Shown: positions 19,740 to 28,821 of the stretch, in pieces | Numbering within the stretch: position 1 is the first letter of the stretch | Layout: the number at the start of each line of letters is the position of its first letter | NCBI RefSeq assembly: GCF_003112515.1 | Contig: NZ_BEVZ01000002.1 | Location: forward strand, 1,178,001 to 1,242,000 | DNA length: 64,000 nucleotides | Reading direction: 5' to 3' | Source: Streptomyces fragilis | GTDB taxonomy: Bacteria > Actinomycetota > Actinomycetes > Streptomycetales > Streptomycetaceae | The notes under the pieces: model-generated | Database searches by the model: none | What the model was told of the DNA's origin: nothing | The model's input: the letters and a program-made list of their open reading frames with translations, nothing else | Program-made: the position numbers and the translations under genes

Positions 19740-19894
19740 CGTACGCCCTTCCCCGGCTCCGGGAGGAGATCGCGTACGTCGCCTATCACTTCCACTGGCC
19801 CCGCGAGGAGATCCTCGACCTGACCCACGACGAGCGCCGTCAGTGGGTGGCCGAGATCGCCCGCATCAACACCCGTGTGAACGAAGGCGGTTGA
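19736..19894 (+). CDS. DUF6760 small CIS protein
   Basis: 52 residues, GTG start overlapping the previous stop by four bases. The sequence TYALPRLREEIAYVAYHFHW followed by PREEILDLTHDERRQWVAEI is characteristic of the DUF6760 family, found next to tube genes in CIS loci and phage-like tails. The short chain, rich in aromatic and charged residues, suggests a second part of an assembly chaperone, as with phage gpG/gpGT. That is an inference. The next gene starts four bases later. Confidence 0.85.
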   Translation: MTYALPRLREEIAYVAYHFHWPREEILDLTHDERRQWVAEIARINTRVNEGG

Positions 19895-19898
19895 GCAC

Positions 19899-22800
19899 AT
19901 GGCATGGCGGGACAGGTTGCGCCGCCGGGCCGCCGGACCGACCGCCGCGGACCCCGCGCGGCGCACCGAACGCTCCGTGGCCGCAGCGGGCGGCCCGTCC
20001 GGCGAGGGCCCGGACCGGAGCGCGCCCGACGCCGGGATCTACTCCGTGCCCGGCGACTGGGACGGCGGCTGGCGCCGGACCCCACCGCCGCGGCTCACCG
20101 TCTCCCGGGCCCCGCTCGGTGTCAGTGACGGCCTCGCCTTCCGGGCCGACCTCGCCGCCTGGCAGAATCCCTCGTTCGACTCCGGCCTCGGTCACGCCGT
20201 GCTGCCCACGGCACCGACCGGCCTGGTGCGCGGCGTCACCCGCCCGGCCGCTCCGCAGGTCACCCGCACCGGCGGGGGGCCGCTGTTGCTGCGGTCGCTG
20301 CGGGCTGAGGGGGCCGACGGGCAGCACGGCGGCGCGGCGGACCCGGGGGTGGTGGACGCCCCTGCGTCGGACGCCCGCGTGCGTGGTGCCGGGGCTGCGG
20401 GGGGCGCGGCACGGTCGTCGGCCGACCGGGCTCCGCGGGTCGCGCGACGGACGGGGCCGGGAGCGCGGGCTTCCGACTCGGCGTCGTCCGGTGCGGCCAC
20501 GGCCTCGTCCGGTGCGGCGGCTGGGTCCGGTGCGGCCTCGCCCGGTCCGGTTCCGGCCGGTGCGGAGTCCGTGGTGGCGCGTCCGGGAAGTGCCGGCGCC
20601 ACCGGCGGCGGAGGTACGGGCGACGCTCCGCGCGAGCGCGGTCTGACGTCCGGGTCCTCGCCCGCCGTGCTCTCCGCCCGGACGTCCTCAGCGCCTCACG
20701 CCGTCCAGCGGGAGGCGGAGCCGGGCACCGGACCGGTCGTGCCGCCCGTCGACGCCGGCCGTGGGGCGACCCTGCCGGAGATCCCGCTGGTGCGGCGTGT
20801 GGTACCGGTCCCGAGCGTCGCCTCCGACGGTGTCCCGGTCCGGCCCGCAGCCGACGGCCCTGCCCCGCGGACTCGGTCCGGTGCGCCCCGGACGGACTCC
20901 GCGCGTGTGTCCCGGTCCCCCTCCGGTACCGGTGGGCGTGCGCCGCGGAGCGCGGACGGCCCGGACGCCGCCGCCGCGCCCCGTCCCTCCGTCCGGCTCC
21001 ACCCGGCCGGGCCCTCCCTGACCGTCGCCCGGCGCCCGGCCGGACCGGTGCGCCGCGTGCCCGCCCTGCGGCCCGTCACCCTCCCGGACGCCGGCACCCG
21101 CACCGCCACGACCGCGCCGGCCGGGCCGGAAGCGCGCCCGGCCACCCCGGTGCGGGGCGCGGTCAACCGCGCGCCGCTCGGCGCGCCGCTCAGTGAACTC
21201 CCGCCCACCGCAGTGCCGTTGGCCCAGAATGCCGCCGTCCCGCCGCCCGTCCCCGGCGGCCGGGGCGTGTCCGGTCCCGCGCTGCCCGTCGTCCAGCGCC
21301 GCGCGGACGGCGCGAGCGGTGGCGAGGGCTCCTCGCCCAGCAGTGGCCCCAGCAGTGGGCCCAGGAGTGGGGGGACGGACACGCCGGCCCGCGGCGGCCT
21401 CCCGGACGGCGCCGTCGCACCGCCCGGTACGTCGCACCGGCCTTCGGCCCGCACCGGCGCACGCGCGCGCGGCGGCCTGGGCGCACCGCTGCCCGCGCTG
21501 CCGCCGAGCGCCGACGTGACGGGTGCCTCCGCCCCCGGGGCGGTGCCGGGCACGGCACACGGCGGGAGGACGCCCACCGGTCCCGCTTCCCGCCCGACGG
21601 CGGCCGCGCCGCTGCTGGGCAGGGGCGGCGTGCAGCGCAGCCTCACGGCCGGCTCCTCGGACCCGAGCACCACGCGGCCCGGCACCGCGCACCAAGGAGA
21701 GGGCCCCGCCACGCCCCTGGTCTCGCCGCCTCCGCCCGCCACCGTGACCGGAAGTCCCGTGCAGGCGACCGCCGTCACCGCGCCGGGCCCCGCGCCCGCA
21801 GCACAGCGGCAGCACGGCACGGCATCCCCGGGTGGGCCGCGTTCCGTCGCCGGGCAGTCCCACGGAGCCCCGGCCGGCTCGGCGGGCCCGGTCCCGCTCG
21901 TCGCCGCCCGGCGGGTGGCCGAGGACGTCCCGCCGGCCCCCGGCGGCGGGGGACGCCGGCCGCCGGGCGTGGTCGGGACGCGGCCGCTCCCCGTGTCGCG
22001 CAGCCTCTCCCTGCTCGCCGCCCGCCCGCTCCCGTTGAACACCGGGCTCCCGGAGGGCGCCCTCCCGCCCCCGACCCGGGCGGGCAGCCGACCCGTGGTC
22101 GCGGCGCGCTGGGCCACCACCCCGGATGCCGCCGCACCGGTTGCCACCACCCCGGATGCCTCCGCCCGCGCCATGTCGGCCCGGTCTGCCGCCGCTTCGG
22201 CCGCGGGCGGGACCGTCCCGGGCCGCACGCCCCTGTCCCACTCCGGTGGCGCACCGCCCACCCCCGCCGGGCCGCCGAACCTGCGTGCCGCGACCGGCGG
22301 TCCCGCACCGGTCGGCGCGGCTGCGCGGTCCACCGGTGGCCCGGCCCCCGTCCAGCGCGTCCCCGTCGTACGACCCGCGCCGCCCTCCTCCGGGGCCCCC
22401 GGGCCCGGTGCGCCCGCGCCGTCCGCCGCCGTACCGGCGCGGACCCTGCCGGTGACCGCACCGCAGGCCGCGCCCCCCGCGGGGCTCCCGGCCGCGACGT
22501 CGGCGACCCCGGTGCCGGCGGGCGACGTACCTGTCGTCCGCTGGAGGCGCACCGGATCCGACGGCGGCAGCGGCGGCGCGGCCCCCGCCGTCCAGCGCAC
22601 CGGCCCGGGCATCGGAGCAGGCCCCACCACCGCTGCCGGTAACCGTCCACCACAGGGCGGGCCCGCCAAGGCGGGACCGGCGGGTGGCCGGCCCCGGTCG
22701 GCGTCCGCGCCCGTCACGGCGCACACCACGGGCTCCGCCTCCGCCCCCGCCGGCAGCAGGGCCCGCGGTGCCGATCCGGCACAGGATCCCGGCCTCGACC

Positions 22801-22907
22801 TCGACGACCTGGCGCGCCGCCTGCTCGATCCGGTCGCCCGGTTGCTCCGCGCCGAACTGCGGCGCGGCCGGGAACGCACCGGCCGCCCGCACGACGGACG
22901 CCGCTGA
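19899..22907 (+). CDS. 1002-residue Ala/Pro-rich CIS protein with conserved C-terminal helix
   Basis: It starts with the ATG at 19899, four bases after DUF6760. Residues 1-110 contain a short conserved part (AWRDRLRRRA, YSVPGDWDGGWRRTPPPRLT, SDGLAFRADLAAWQNPSFDS). Residues about 110-960 are low-complexity Ala/Pro/Gly/Ser/Arg, with six scattered QR motifs near Gln 270, 466, 579, 636, 819 and 899, most preceded by Val. The C-terminus is a helix (DLARRLLDPVARLLRAELRR, ending RERTGR), a motif I associate with extensin-like proteins of CIS loci. Its position and length fit a tape-measure or lumen protein, but the composition is not helical. Function unproven. Confidence 0.75.
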   Translation: MAWRDRLRRRAAGPTAADPARRTERSVAAAGGPSGEGPDRSAPDAGIYSVPGDWDGGWRRTPPPRLTVSRAPLGVSDGLAFRADLAAWQNPSFDSGLGHAVLPTAPTGLVRGVTRPAAPQVTRTGGGPLLLRSLRAEGADGQHGGAADPGVVDAPASDARVRGAGAAGGAARSSADRAPRVARRTGPGARASDSASSGAATASSGAAAGSGAASPGPVPAGAESVVARPGSAGATGGGGTGDAPRERGLTSGSSPAVLSARTSSAPHAVQREAEPGTGPVVPPVDAGRGATLPEIPLVRRVVPVPSVASDGVPVRPAADGPAPRTRSGAPRTDSARVSRSPSGTGGRAPRSADGPDAAAAPRPSVRLHPAGPSLTVARRPAGPVRRVPALRPVTLPDAGTRTATTAPAGPEARPATPVRGAVNRAPLGAPLSELPPTAVPLAQNAAVPPPVPGGRGVSGPALPVVQRRADGASGGEGSSPSSGPSSGPRSGGTDTPARGGLPDGAVAPPGTSHRPSARTGARARGGLGAPLPALPPSADVTGASAPGAVPGTAHGGRTPTGPASRPTAAAPLLGRGGVQRSLTAGSSDPSTTRPGTAHQGEGPATPLVSPPPPATVTGSPVQATAVTAPGPAPAAQRQHGTASPGGPRSVAGQSHGAPAGSAGPVPLVAARRVAEDVPPAPGGGGRRPPGVVGTRPLPVSRSLSLLAARPLPLNTGLPEGALPPPTRAGSRPVVAARWATTPDAAAPVATTPDASARAMSARSAAASAAGGTVPGRTPLSHSGGAPPTPAGPPNLRAATGGPAPVGAAARSTGGPAPVQRVPVVRPAPPSSGAPGPGAPAPSAAVPARTLPVTAPQAAPPAGLPAATSATPVPAGDVPVVRWRRTGSDGGSGGAAPAVQRTGPGIGAGPTTAAGNRPPQGGPAKAGPAGGRPRSASAPVTAHTTGSASAPAGSRARGADPAQDPGLDLDDLARRLLDPVARLLRAELRRGRERTGRPHDGRR

Positions 22908-23017
22908 GACCACGGCGGCGGCAAGGGCCGCGGCAGGCGCGGTCACGGAACGAACAGGCCCGGTGGAACGGAACAGGGCCAGGAAGCGGACGAGGTCAGG
23001 GAACGGATGGCGGACGG

Positions 23018-23443
23018 ATGACGGACAGCATCTTCGCGACGAGCGTGTTCTTCCGGCTCGCGATCGGCGGTGACGACCTGGGCGCGTTCCACACCTGCTC
23101 CGGCATGGGCGCCGAGGTCGAGATGGAGAGCTACGCCGAGGGCGGCAACAACGGCTTCACCTGGCACCTGCCCGGACGCGTCACCTGGTCGAACATCACC
23201 CTCACCCGGCCGGTCACCGCCGACTCGGCGAAGATCGGGCGCTGGCTCGACGAGACGCTGAAGCGGGTGGAGCCCAAGGACGGCGAGATCGTGGCCCTGA
23301 GGCCGGACCTGACCCCGATCGTGAGCTGGCAGGTGTTCGGGATCGTCCCGGTGCGCTGGCAGGGGCCGTCCTTCGACCCCTCGAACCCGGCGGCGGCCGT
23401 CGAAAGCCTGGAGATCGCCCACGAAGGCCTGCGCTGGTCCTGA
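23018..23443 (+). CDS. Second CIS tube-like protein (tube initiator, Cis5-like)
   Basis: 141 residues. It shares the tail-tube pattern with the main tube protein: FFRLAIGGDDLGAFHTCSG, then ITLTRPVTADSAKIGRWLDE and a C-terminal strand VESLEIAHEGLRWS. Sequence similarity to the main tube is low. Lying just before the LysM baseplate gene, it corresponds to Afp5/Pvc5-type proteins that sit between the spike and the first tube ring. It follows a 110-base gap after the Ala/Pro-rich gene. Confidence 0.88.
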   Translation: MTDSIFATSVFFRLAIGGDDLGAFHTCSGMGAEVEMESYAEGGNNGFTWHLPGRVTWSNITLTRPVTADSAKIGRWLDETLKRVEPKDGEIVALRPDLTPIVSWQVFGIVPVRWQGPSFDPSNPAAAVESLEIAHEGLRWS

Positions 23444-23519
23444 CACGACCACCCGCCGGCCCGCCGCACCCCGCCCGCCCCACCCACCACCCACCCGCCG
23501 CACGGAAAGGAGGCACCGG

Positions 23520-24242
23520 ATGTCCCCAGCGGTCCGCTCCAGCAGGGCCAGGGCCCAGCTGACGCTGAAGGAGCCCCCGGCCTCGGTCGGCGCCAAGCCG
23601 GGCGGCACGATCGCGCGGCTCGACCTGCAGTTCAACCCCTCCACCCTGGAACTGCGCAAGAGCACCGAGTGGCGGCGCTCCCCGTCCCGGATGGCGGAGC
23701 AGTCGGCGCTGCCCGAGTTCGTCGGCAGCGGCCCCCGCGAGCTGAGCCTGCAGGTGTTCCTGGACGCCACCGCCACCCACGACAACTCCGTAGAACAGGC
23801 GGTGGAAAAGCTGATGAAGGCGTGCGTGCCGACCCCGGCCAGCCTGGGCCGGAAGAAGCCCGCCAGCCCGTGGGTGCGGTTCGAGTGGGGGAGCGCGCGG
23901 ACCACCTCGTTCGACGGGGTCCTCACCAGCCTCTCGGTGAGCTACACGCTGTTCGACGTGGACGGCAAGCCGCTGCGGGCCACCTGCTCCCTGTCCATCG
24001 AGGAGGCGAGCGTCGACCCGCCGGGCCAGAACCCGACGTCGGGCGCGCGCACGGCCCGCAGCACGCACACCGTGGTGGCCGGCGACAGCCTTGCCCTGCT
24101 GGCCTGGCGGGAGTACGGGGACGCGACGGCCTGGCGGGTCATCGCGGAGGCGAACGGAATCGACGACCCGATGGCGCTGGCGCCCGGCACCCAACTGGTG
24201 GTGCCGGGCCTGCGCGACGCGGGCGGTGAGGAGGAACGGTGA
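23520..24242 (+). CDS. cis7: LysM-domain baseplate protein (Cis7)
   Basis: 240 residues with AAGGAGG upstream of the ATG. Residues 30-170 form the baseplate part (LQFNPSTLELRKSTEWRRSP, FDGVLTSLSVSYTLFDVDGK). Residues about 180-235 form a LysM domain (HTVVAGDSLALLAWREYGDA, QLVVPGLRD). T4 gp53 and Afp7 proteins share this layout, with LysM joining the spike hub to the wedges rather than binding peptidoglycan. The stop overlaps the spike gene start by four bases. Confidence 0.93.
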   Translation: MSPAVRSSRARAQLTLKEPPASVGAKPGGTIARLDLQFNPSTLELRKSTEWRRSPSRMAEQSALPEFVGSGPRELSLQVFLDATATHDNSVEQAVEKLMKACVPTPASLGRKKPASPWVRFEWGSARTTSFDGVLTSLSVSYTLFDVDGKPLRATCSLSIEEASVDPPGQNPTSGARTARSTHTVVAGDSLALLAWREYGDATAWRVIAEANGIDDPMALAPGTQLVVPGLRDAGGEEER

Positions 24243-26062
24243 GCCCATCCGGAGCACAGGGCGGCCGGTCGTTCGCGGCGGACCCGGTCATCGAGACGCC
24301 CGGCGAACTGCCGCCCGTCTGGGCCGCCCAGCTGGTGAGCTGCGTGGTGGACGAGAACGTGGGGCTGCCCGACGCGGCACAGCTCACCTTCCGCGACCCC
24401 GACCACGAGTTCCTGCGGGCCGTCGGCATCACCATCGGCACCCCGCTCAGGGTCTCGGTGGTGACCGTGTCGGGACAGGCCCGTGAACGGCTCTTCGACG
24501 GCGAGGTGACCGCCCTCGAGGTGGACCGGGACCGCACGGGCTCGTTCACGGTGGTGCGCGCCTTCTCCAAGGCCCACCGCCTCCAGCGGGGCCGCAAGGT
24601 GGTCGCCTACCGGAACATGACCGCGGCGGCGATCGTCCGCAAGGTGGCCGCCGGGGCCGGGCTGGCCTGCGGGACCGTGGAGGCGGCGCCGGTCACCTAC
24701 CGGCAGCTCTCCCAGGCGAACGTGTCCGACTGGGACTTCCTCCAGCACCTGGCGGCCGAGAGCGGCGCGCAGGTCCGCGTCGACGAGAAGGGCCTGCTCC
24801 AGTTCACCAAGCCGCGCAAGGCGTCCGGGGCGCCCGCGCCGTCGACCTCGGCCGCCCGGAACCCGATGGTGCTGGAGTACGGCCGCAACCTGCTGGCGCT
24901 GCGCGCCTCGCTGTCGGCCGCGGACGGTGCCGCGCAGGTGGAGGTGCGCGGCTGGGACGTGACCACGAAGCGGCCGCTGGTGGCCCGGCAGCCGTCGGTG
25001 GACAGCGACACGGTGGTGCCGGGCCTGAGCCCGGCGTTCGCGGCCCGGTTCGGCAGGTCGTCGAAGCTGACGGTCACCGACACCCCGTACCGCACCCAGG
25101 CGGAGACGACGGCGGCGGCCGCCGCCACGGCCGCCCAGGTCAGCGCCGGTTTCGGCGAGCTGGAGGCGGTGGCCGAGGGCAACCCGCGGCTGAGGGCGGG
25201 CAAGCCGGTGGCGCTCGGCAACGTCGGGCAGGCGTTCTCGGGCAGGTACACGGCGACGGCCGTCCAGCACGTCCTGGAACCGCACGGCGGATACCGGACG
25301 ACGGTGTGGGTGAGCGCCAGCCCGGACCGCTCCCTGACCGGCCTGGTCACCGGCGCCAACGCGCCGGGCCGCGGGCCGCGCATGCCGGGACTCGCGATCG
25401 GCGTGGTGACGGACGTCCGCGAGCCGGGCGGCGCCGAGACCGGTGCCGTGAAGCTGCGCTTCCCCTGGCTGGACGACACGTACACCACCGACTGGGTGCG
25501 CACCGTGCAGTGGGGCGGCAAGGGTGGCGGAGGCGTGGTGAGTCCCGAGGTCAACGACGAGGTGCTGGTGGGCTTCGAACAGGGCCTGCTGGACAGTCCG
25601 TACGTCATCGGAGGCCTCTACAACGGGGTCGACAAGCCGTCACCGCACGACGTCCCGCTGGTCGACGGGACCACCGGCAAGGTCAACCGCCGTTCCTTCG
25701 TGTCGCGTTCGGGGCACCGGGTGGAGCTGCTGGATGCCCGGGCGCCAGGCCCCTCCGGTCTCCGGCTCACCACCGGGGACGGGCGTCTCGAGGTCTTCCT
25801 GGACGACCGGCGCGACCGGATCGAGCTCACGGTCTTCGCCAAGGGCCGGCGGCCCCTCACCTCCGTCCTGCTCGACAAGCAGGGCATCACCCTGGACGCG
25901 GGGCGCGGCAACGTGAGCGTGTCGGGCCGCAACGTGGACATCCAGGGCCGGGTCGGGGTGAAGGTCGGCGGCCGCTCGGTGAACGTCACCGGCAGCCAGG
26001 ACGTCACCGTCGACGGCGGCCTGCTGGGCATCCTGAAGGCGAAGCTCATCCGCATCAACTGA
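24239..26062 (+). CDS. cis8: VgrG-like spike protein (Cis8)
   Basis: 607 residues from a GTG overlapping the LysM gene. Residues 1-370 resemble the gp27-like hub (AQLVSCVVDENVGLPDAAQL, VTALEVDRDRTGSFTVVRAF, NVSDWDFLQHLAAESGAQVR). Residues about 380-470 form the gp5 OB-fold (GIVTD-like VVTDVREPGG, VKLRFPWLDDTYTTDWVRTV, VNDEVLVGFEQG). The C-terminal 130 residues contain a beta-helix-like tail ending in repeats of V-x-V (NVSVSGRNVDIQGRVGVKVG). It forms the needle hub that carries the PAAR-like tip. No extra enzymatic domain was seen. Confidence 0.94.
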   Translation: MSPSGAQGGRSFAADPVIETPGELPPVWAAQLVSCVVDENVGLPDAAQLTFRDPDHEFLRAVGITIGTPLRVSVVTVSGQARERLFDGEVTALEVDRDRTGSFTVVRAFSKAHRLQRGRKVVAYRNMTAAAIVRKVAAGAGLACGTVEAAPVTYRQLSQANVSDWDFLQHLAAESGAQVRVDEKGLLQFTKPRKASGAPAPSTSAARNPMVLEYGRNLLALRASLSAADGAAQVEVRGWDVTTKRPLVARQPSVDSDTVVPGLSPAFAARFGRSSKLTVTDTPYRTQAETTAAAAATAAQVSAGFGELEAVAEGNPRLRAGKPVALGNVGQAFSGRYTATAVQHVLEPHGGYRTTVWVSASPDRSLTGLVTGANAPGRGPRMPGLAIGVVTDVREPGGAETGAVKLRFPWLDDTYTTDWVRTVQWGGKGGGGVVSPEVNDEVLVGFEQGLLDSPYVIGGLYNGVDKPSPHDVPLVDGTTGKVNRRSFVSRSGHRVELLDARAPGPSGLRLTTGDGRLEVFLDDRRDRIELTVFAKGRRPLTSVLLDKQGITLDAGRGNVSVSGRNVDIQGRVGVKVGGRSVNVTGSQDVTVDGGLLGILKAKLIRIN

Positions 26063-26129
26063 CCATGTCACGCACCCTGTCGACCCGTTCCCGTCCAGAC
26101 CCCCGACGCCGACGCCCGAGGAGCAACGC

Positions 26130-26438
26130 ATGCCGGCCGCAGCCCGAACCGGTGACCCCACCGCCCACGGCGGGGTGATCGCCACGCCGCCGCCCGCCGC
26201 CGCCGCGACCGTGGCCCGCGTGCTGATCGGCGGCCGGCCCGCCGCCGTCGTGGGCAGCCTCCACACCTGTCCCGTACCGCCGCACGCGGCCACGGGCCCG
26301 GCCAACGTGATCCTGCCCAACCCGGTCGCCGCCACCGTGCTGATCGGCGGCCTGCCCGCCGCGCGGGCGCGCGACCGGACCGTGTGCGGCGCGGTGATCC
26401 TGACCGGCGCCCCGAACGTCCTGATCGGGGGAGTGTGA
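26130..26438 (+). CDS. cis10: PAAR-like spike tip (Cis10)
   Basis: 102 residues with CGAGGAGC upstream of the ATG. The repeats VLIGGRPAAVVG, NVILPNPVAATVLIGGLPAA and GAPNVLIGG are the DUF4280/PAAR-type pattern that folds into a small cone. Cys in HTCPVPPH and TVCGAVIL, with nearby His, may bind a metal ion. It caps the VgrG-like spike. The stop shares one base with the next start (TGATG). Confidence 0.92.
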   Translation: MPAAARTGDPTAHGGVIATPPPAAAATVARVLIGGRPAAVVGSLHTCPVPPHAATGPANVILPNPVAATVLIGGLPAARARDRTVCGAVILTGAPNVLIGGV

Positions 26439-26860
26439 TGAGCGAACGGTTCATCGGACGCGGCTGGGCCTTCCCGCTGCGGGTCGGGCCGACCGGCGGC
26501 ATCGCCCTGGTCGACCGCGGCCGGGAGATCGAGGAGGCGATCCGCCTGGTGCTCGGCACCGCACCGGGCGAGCGCCCGATGCGCCCCGAGTTCGGCTGCG
26601 GCATCCACGACTACGTCTTCGCCCCCGGCGACGGCGCCACCGCCGGACGCATCGCCCAGCAGGTGCGTGAGGCCCTCGAACGCTGGGAGCCGCGCATCAC
26701 GGTGGACGACGTGGTGGTCGCCTTCGACGCCGTCGAGGACGGCACCCTCTACATCGACGTGCGCTACACCGTGCGGTCCACCAACGACCGCCGCAACCTG
26801 GTCTTTCCCTTCTACACGATCCCCTCCGAGGAGGGGGCCGAGGAATTGGTCGCCGACTGA
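26438..26860 (+). CDS. cis9: Baseplate wedge protein, gpW/gp25 family (Cis9)
   Basis: 140 residues from the ATG at 26438. It carries family motifs FIGRGWAFPLRVGPTGGIAL, EIEEAIRLVLGTAPGERPMR and PEFGCGIHDYVFAP. The EPR-like segment WEPRITVDDVVV matches T4 gp25, which links the baseplate to the first sheath ring. It is tightly coupled to the genes on both sides by one-base overlaps. Confidence 0.95.
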   Translation: MSERFIGRGWAFPLRVGPTGGIALVDRGREIEEAIRLVLGTAPGERPMRPEFGCGIHDYVFAPGDGATAGRIAQQVREALERWEPRITVDDVVVAFDAVEDGTLYIDVRYTVRSTNDRRNLVFPFYTIPSEEGAEELVAD

Positions 26861-28821
26861 TGGCCCTGCCCTCCCCGAACCTGGACGACCGGCGCTTCCA
26901 GCAACTCGTCGACGAGGCGAAGCGGTACGTGCAGCAGCGCGCCCCGGAATGGACCGACCACAACGTCTCCGACCCGGGCGTCACCCTGATCGAGACGTTC
27001 GCGTACCTGGTGGACCAGCTGCTGTACCGGCTGAACCGGGTGCCGGACAAGAACTACATCGCCTTCCTCGACCTGCTCGGCATCCGCCTCTTCCCGCCGG
27101 CCGCGGCCGTGGCCGACGTCGACTTCTGGCTCTCGGCGCCGCAGCCCGACACGGTGACGCTGCCCGCGGGCACCGAGGTGACCACCGCACCCGGTGAGGC
27201 GGAGGAGTCCGTGGTCTTCACGACCACGGGGGACCTGCACATCCTGCCCAGCGAGCTGACCCGCCTGGTGACCGCCCACCGCGGCGGTGAGCAGACCGAC
27301 CGGACCGGGACGCTCGCCGAAGGACGCGACATCCCCTGCTTCCAGGCCGCGCCGGAGCCGGGCGACGCCCTGCTGTTCGGCCTGCCGACGGCGGTGCCCG
27401 GCTGCATCGTCGCAGTGCGCCTGGACAGCCGGGTGGAGGGCGTCGGCGTCGACCCGCGTCAGCCGCCGCTCGCCTGGGAGGCGTGGGACGGCGGCGGCTG
27501 GCGGGCCTGCGAGACCGGCCCGGACACCACCGGAGGGCTGAACAGACCCGGCGAGGTCGTCGTGTACGTGCCCGCCGGCCACACGGCGTCGGTGATCGGC
27601 GGCACCCGGGCGGGCTGGCTGCGCTGCCGCGTCACCGAGGCCGAGCCGGGCCAGCCGTTCTACTCGGAGTCGCCCACGGTGCGCGAGGCGGCGGTGTTCA
27701 CCGTGGGCGGCACCATGTCCGTCGAACACGCCGAGACCGTGACCGACGTGCCGCTCGGCACCTCCGAGGGGGTCGCCGGACAGTCGTTCCGGCTCGGCCG
27801 CCCGCCCGTCCTGCTCGACGGCGAGCCGCCCGTGGTGGAGGTGTCCACGGACGAGGGCTGGCAACGCTGGGACGTGGTCGAGCACTTCGGCCGCTCGGGT
27901 CCCGACGACCGGCACGTGCGGGTGGACGCCACCGCCGGGGAGTTCGGCTTCCCGCCGGTGCTGCGCGAGCCGGACGGCACGCTGCGGCAGTGCGGCGCCG
28001 TCCCGCCCAAGGGAGCCCAGGTGCGGGTGGCCCGCTACCGCACCGGCGGCGGCCCCGAGGGCAACGTCGCCCGTGGCGCCATCTCCGTGCTGCGCTCCTC
28101 CGTCCCGTACGTCGCCCGGGTCGTCAACCGGGAGGCGGCGCGCGGCGGCGTCGCGGGGGAGACCGTGGAGAACGCCGGACTGCGCGCGCCGCGGGCGCTG
28201 CGGACGCAGGAGCGGGCGGTGACCGCCGAGGACTACGAGGTCATCAGCCGTCAGGCGGCGCCCTCGGCGCGCCGCGTCCGCTGCCTGCCCGCCGAGGACA
28301 CAGCGGGCGCGGTCCGGGTCCTGGTGGTGCCGGACGCGGTGGCCGACGAGGGCGACGACCGGCTCCGCTTCGAGCAGCTGATCCCCTCCGACCAGGTCCT
28401 GCGGGCGATCACCGAGAGCCTCGACGAGCGGCGCCTGATCGGCACCCGCCTGGTGGTCGAACCGCCGGTCTACCAGGGCGTCACCGTGGTCGCGCGGCTC
28501 ACTGCGGCGCCGGGCGACGTCGACCGGGTGCGCGAGGCGTCGCTCGACGCCCTGTTCCGGCACCTCAACCCGCTGCACGGCGGCCTGGACGGCACCGGGT
28601 GGCCGTTCGGACGGCCGGTGCAGTACGGCGAGGTCTTCGGCGTGCTGCAGCGCGCCGCGGGCGACGCCCTCGTGGAGGACATCCGGCTCTTCCCCGCCGA
28701 CCCGATCACCGGCCGGCGCGGCACGCCGACGGACCGCATCGACGTCGCCGAGGGCGCGCTGGTCTTCTCCTACCAGCACCAGGTGGTCGTCACCTCCTCC
28801 CGGCCGGAGGCGGGAGCATGA
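26860..28821 (+). CDS. cis11: Baseplate J-like wedge protein (Cis11)
   Basis: 653 residues from the ATG at 26860. The start, LPSPNLDDRRFQQLVDEAKR followed by WTDHNVSDPGVTLIETFAYL, is the standard opening of putative baseplate assembly proteins in CIS loci. The C-terminal third (LRAPRALRTQERAVTAEDYE and the GDVDRVREASLDALFRHLNP segment) is the gp6/baseplate J domain. It makes the ring that holds the spike before firing. Confidence 0.95.
   Translation: MALPSPNLDDRRFQQLVDEAKRYVQQRAPEWTDHNVSDPGVTLIETFAYLVDQLLYRLNRVPDKNYIAFLDLLGIRLFPPAAAVADVDFWLSAPQPDTVTLPAGTEVTTAPGEAEESVVFTTTGDLHILPSELTRLVTAHRGGEQTDRTGTLAEGRDIPCFQAAPEPGDALLFGLPTAVPGCIVAVRLDSRVEGVGVDPRQPPLAWEAWDGGGWRACETGPDTTGGLNRPGEVVVYVPAGHTASVIGGTRAGWLRCRVTEAEPGQPFYSESPTVREAAVFTVGGTMSVEHAETVTDVPLGTSEGVAGQSFRLGRPPVLLDGEPPVVEVSTDEGWQRWDVVEHFGRSGPDDRHVRVDATAGEFGFPPVLREPDGTLRQCGAVPPKGAQVRVARYRTGGGPEGNVARGAISVLRSSVPYVARVVNREAARGGVAGETVENAGLRAPRALRTQERAVTAEDYEVISRQAAPSARRVRCLPAEDTAGAVRVLVVPDAVADEGDDRLRFEQLIPSDQVLRAITESLDERRLIGTRLVVEPPVYQGVTVVARLTAAPGDVDRVREASLDALFRHLNPLHGGLDGTGWPFGRPVQYGEVFGVLQRAAGDALVEDIRLFPADPITGRRGTPTDRIDVAEGALVFSYQHQVVVTSSRPEAGA

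Noticed and set aside
20688..22946. Two overlapping leftward frames of more than 740 codons opposite the Ala/Pro-rich CIS gene
   Set aside because: Shadows of a low-complexity GC-rich gene; the sense gene fits the operon and has conserved ends.
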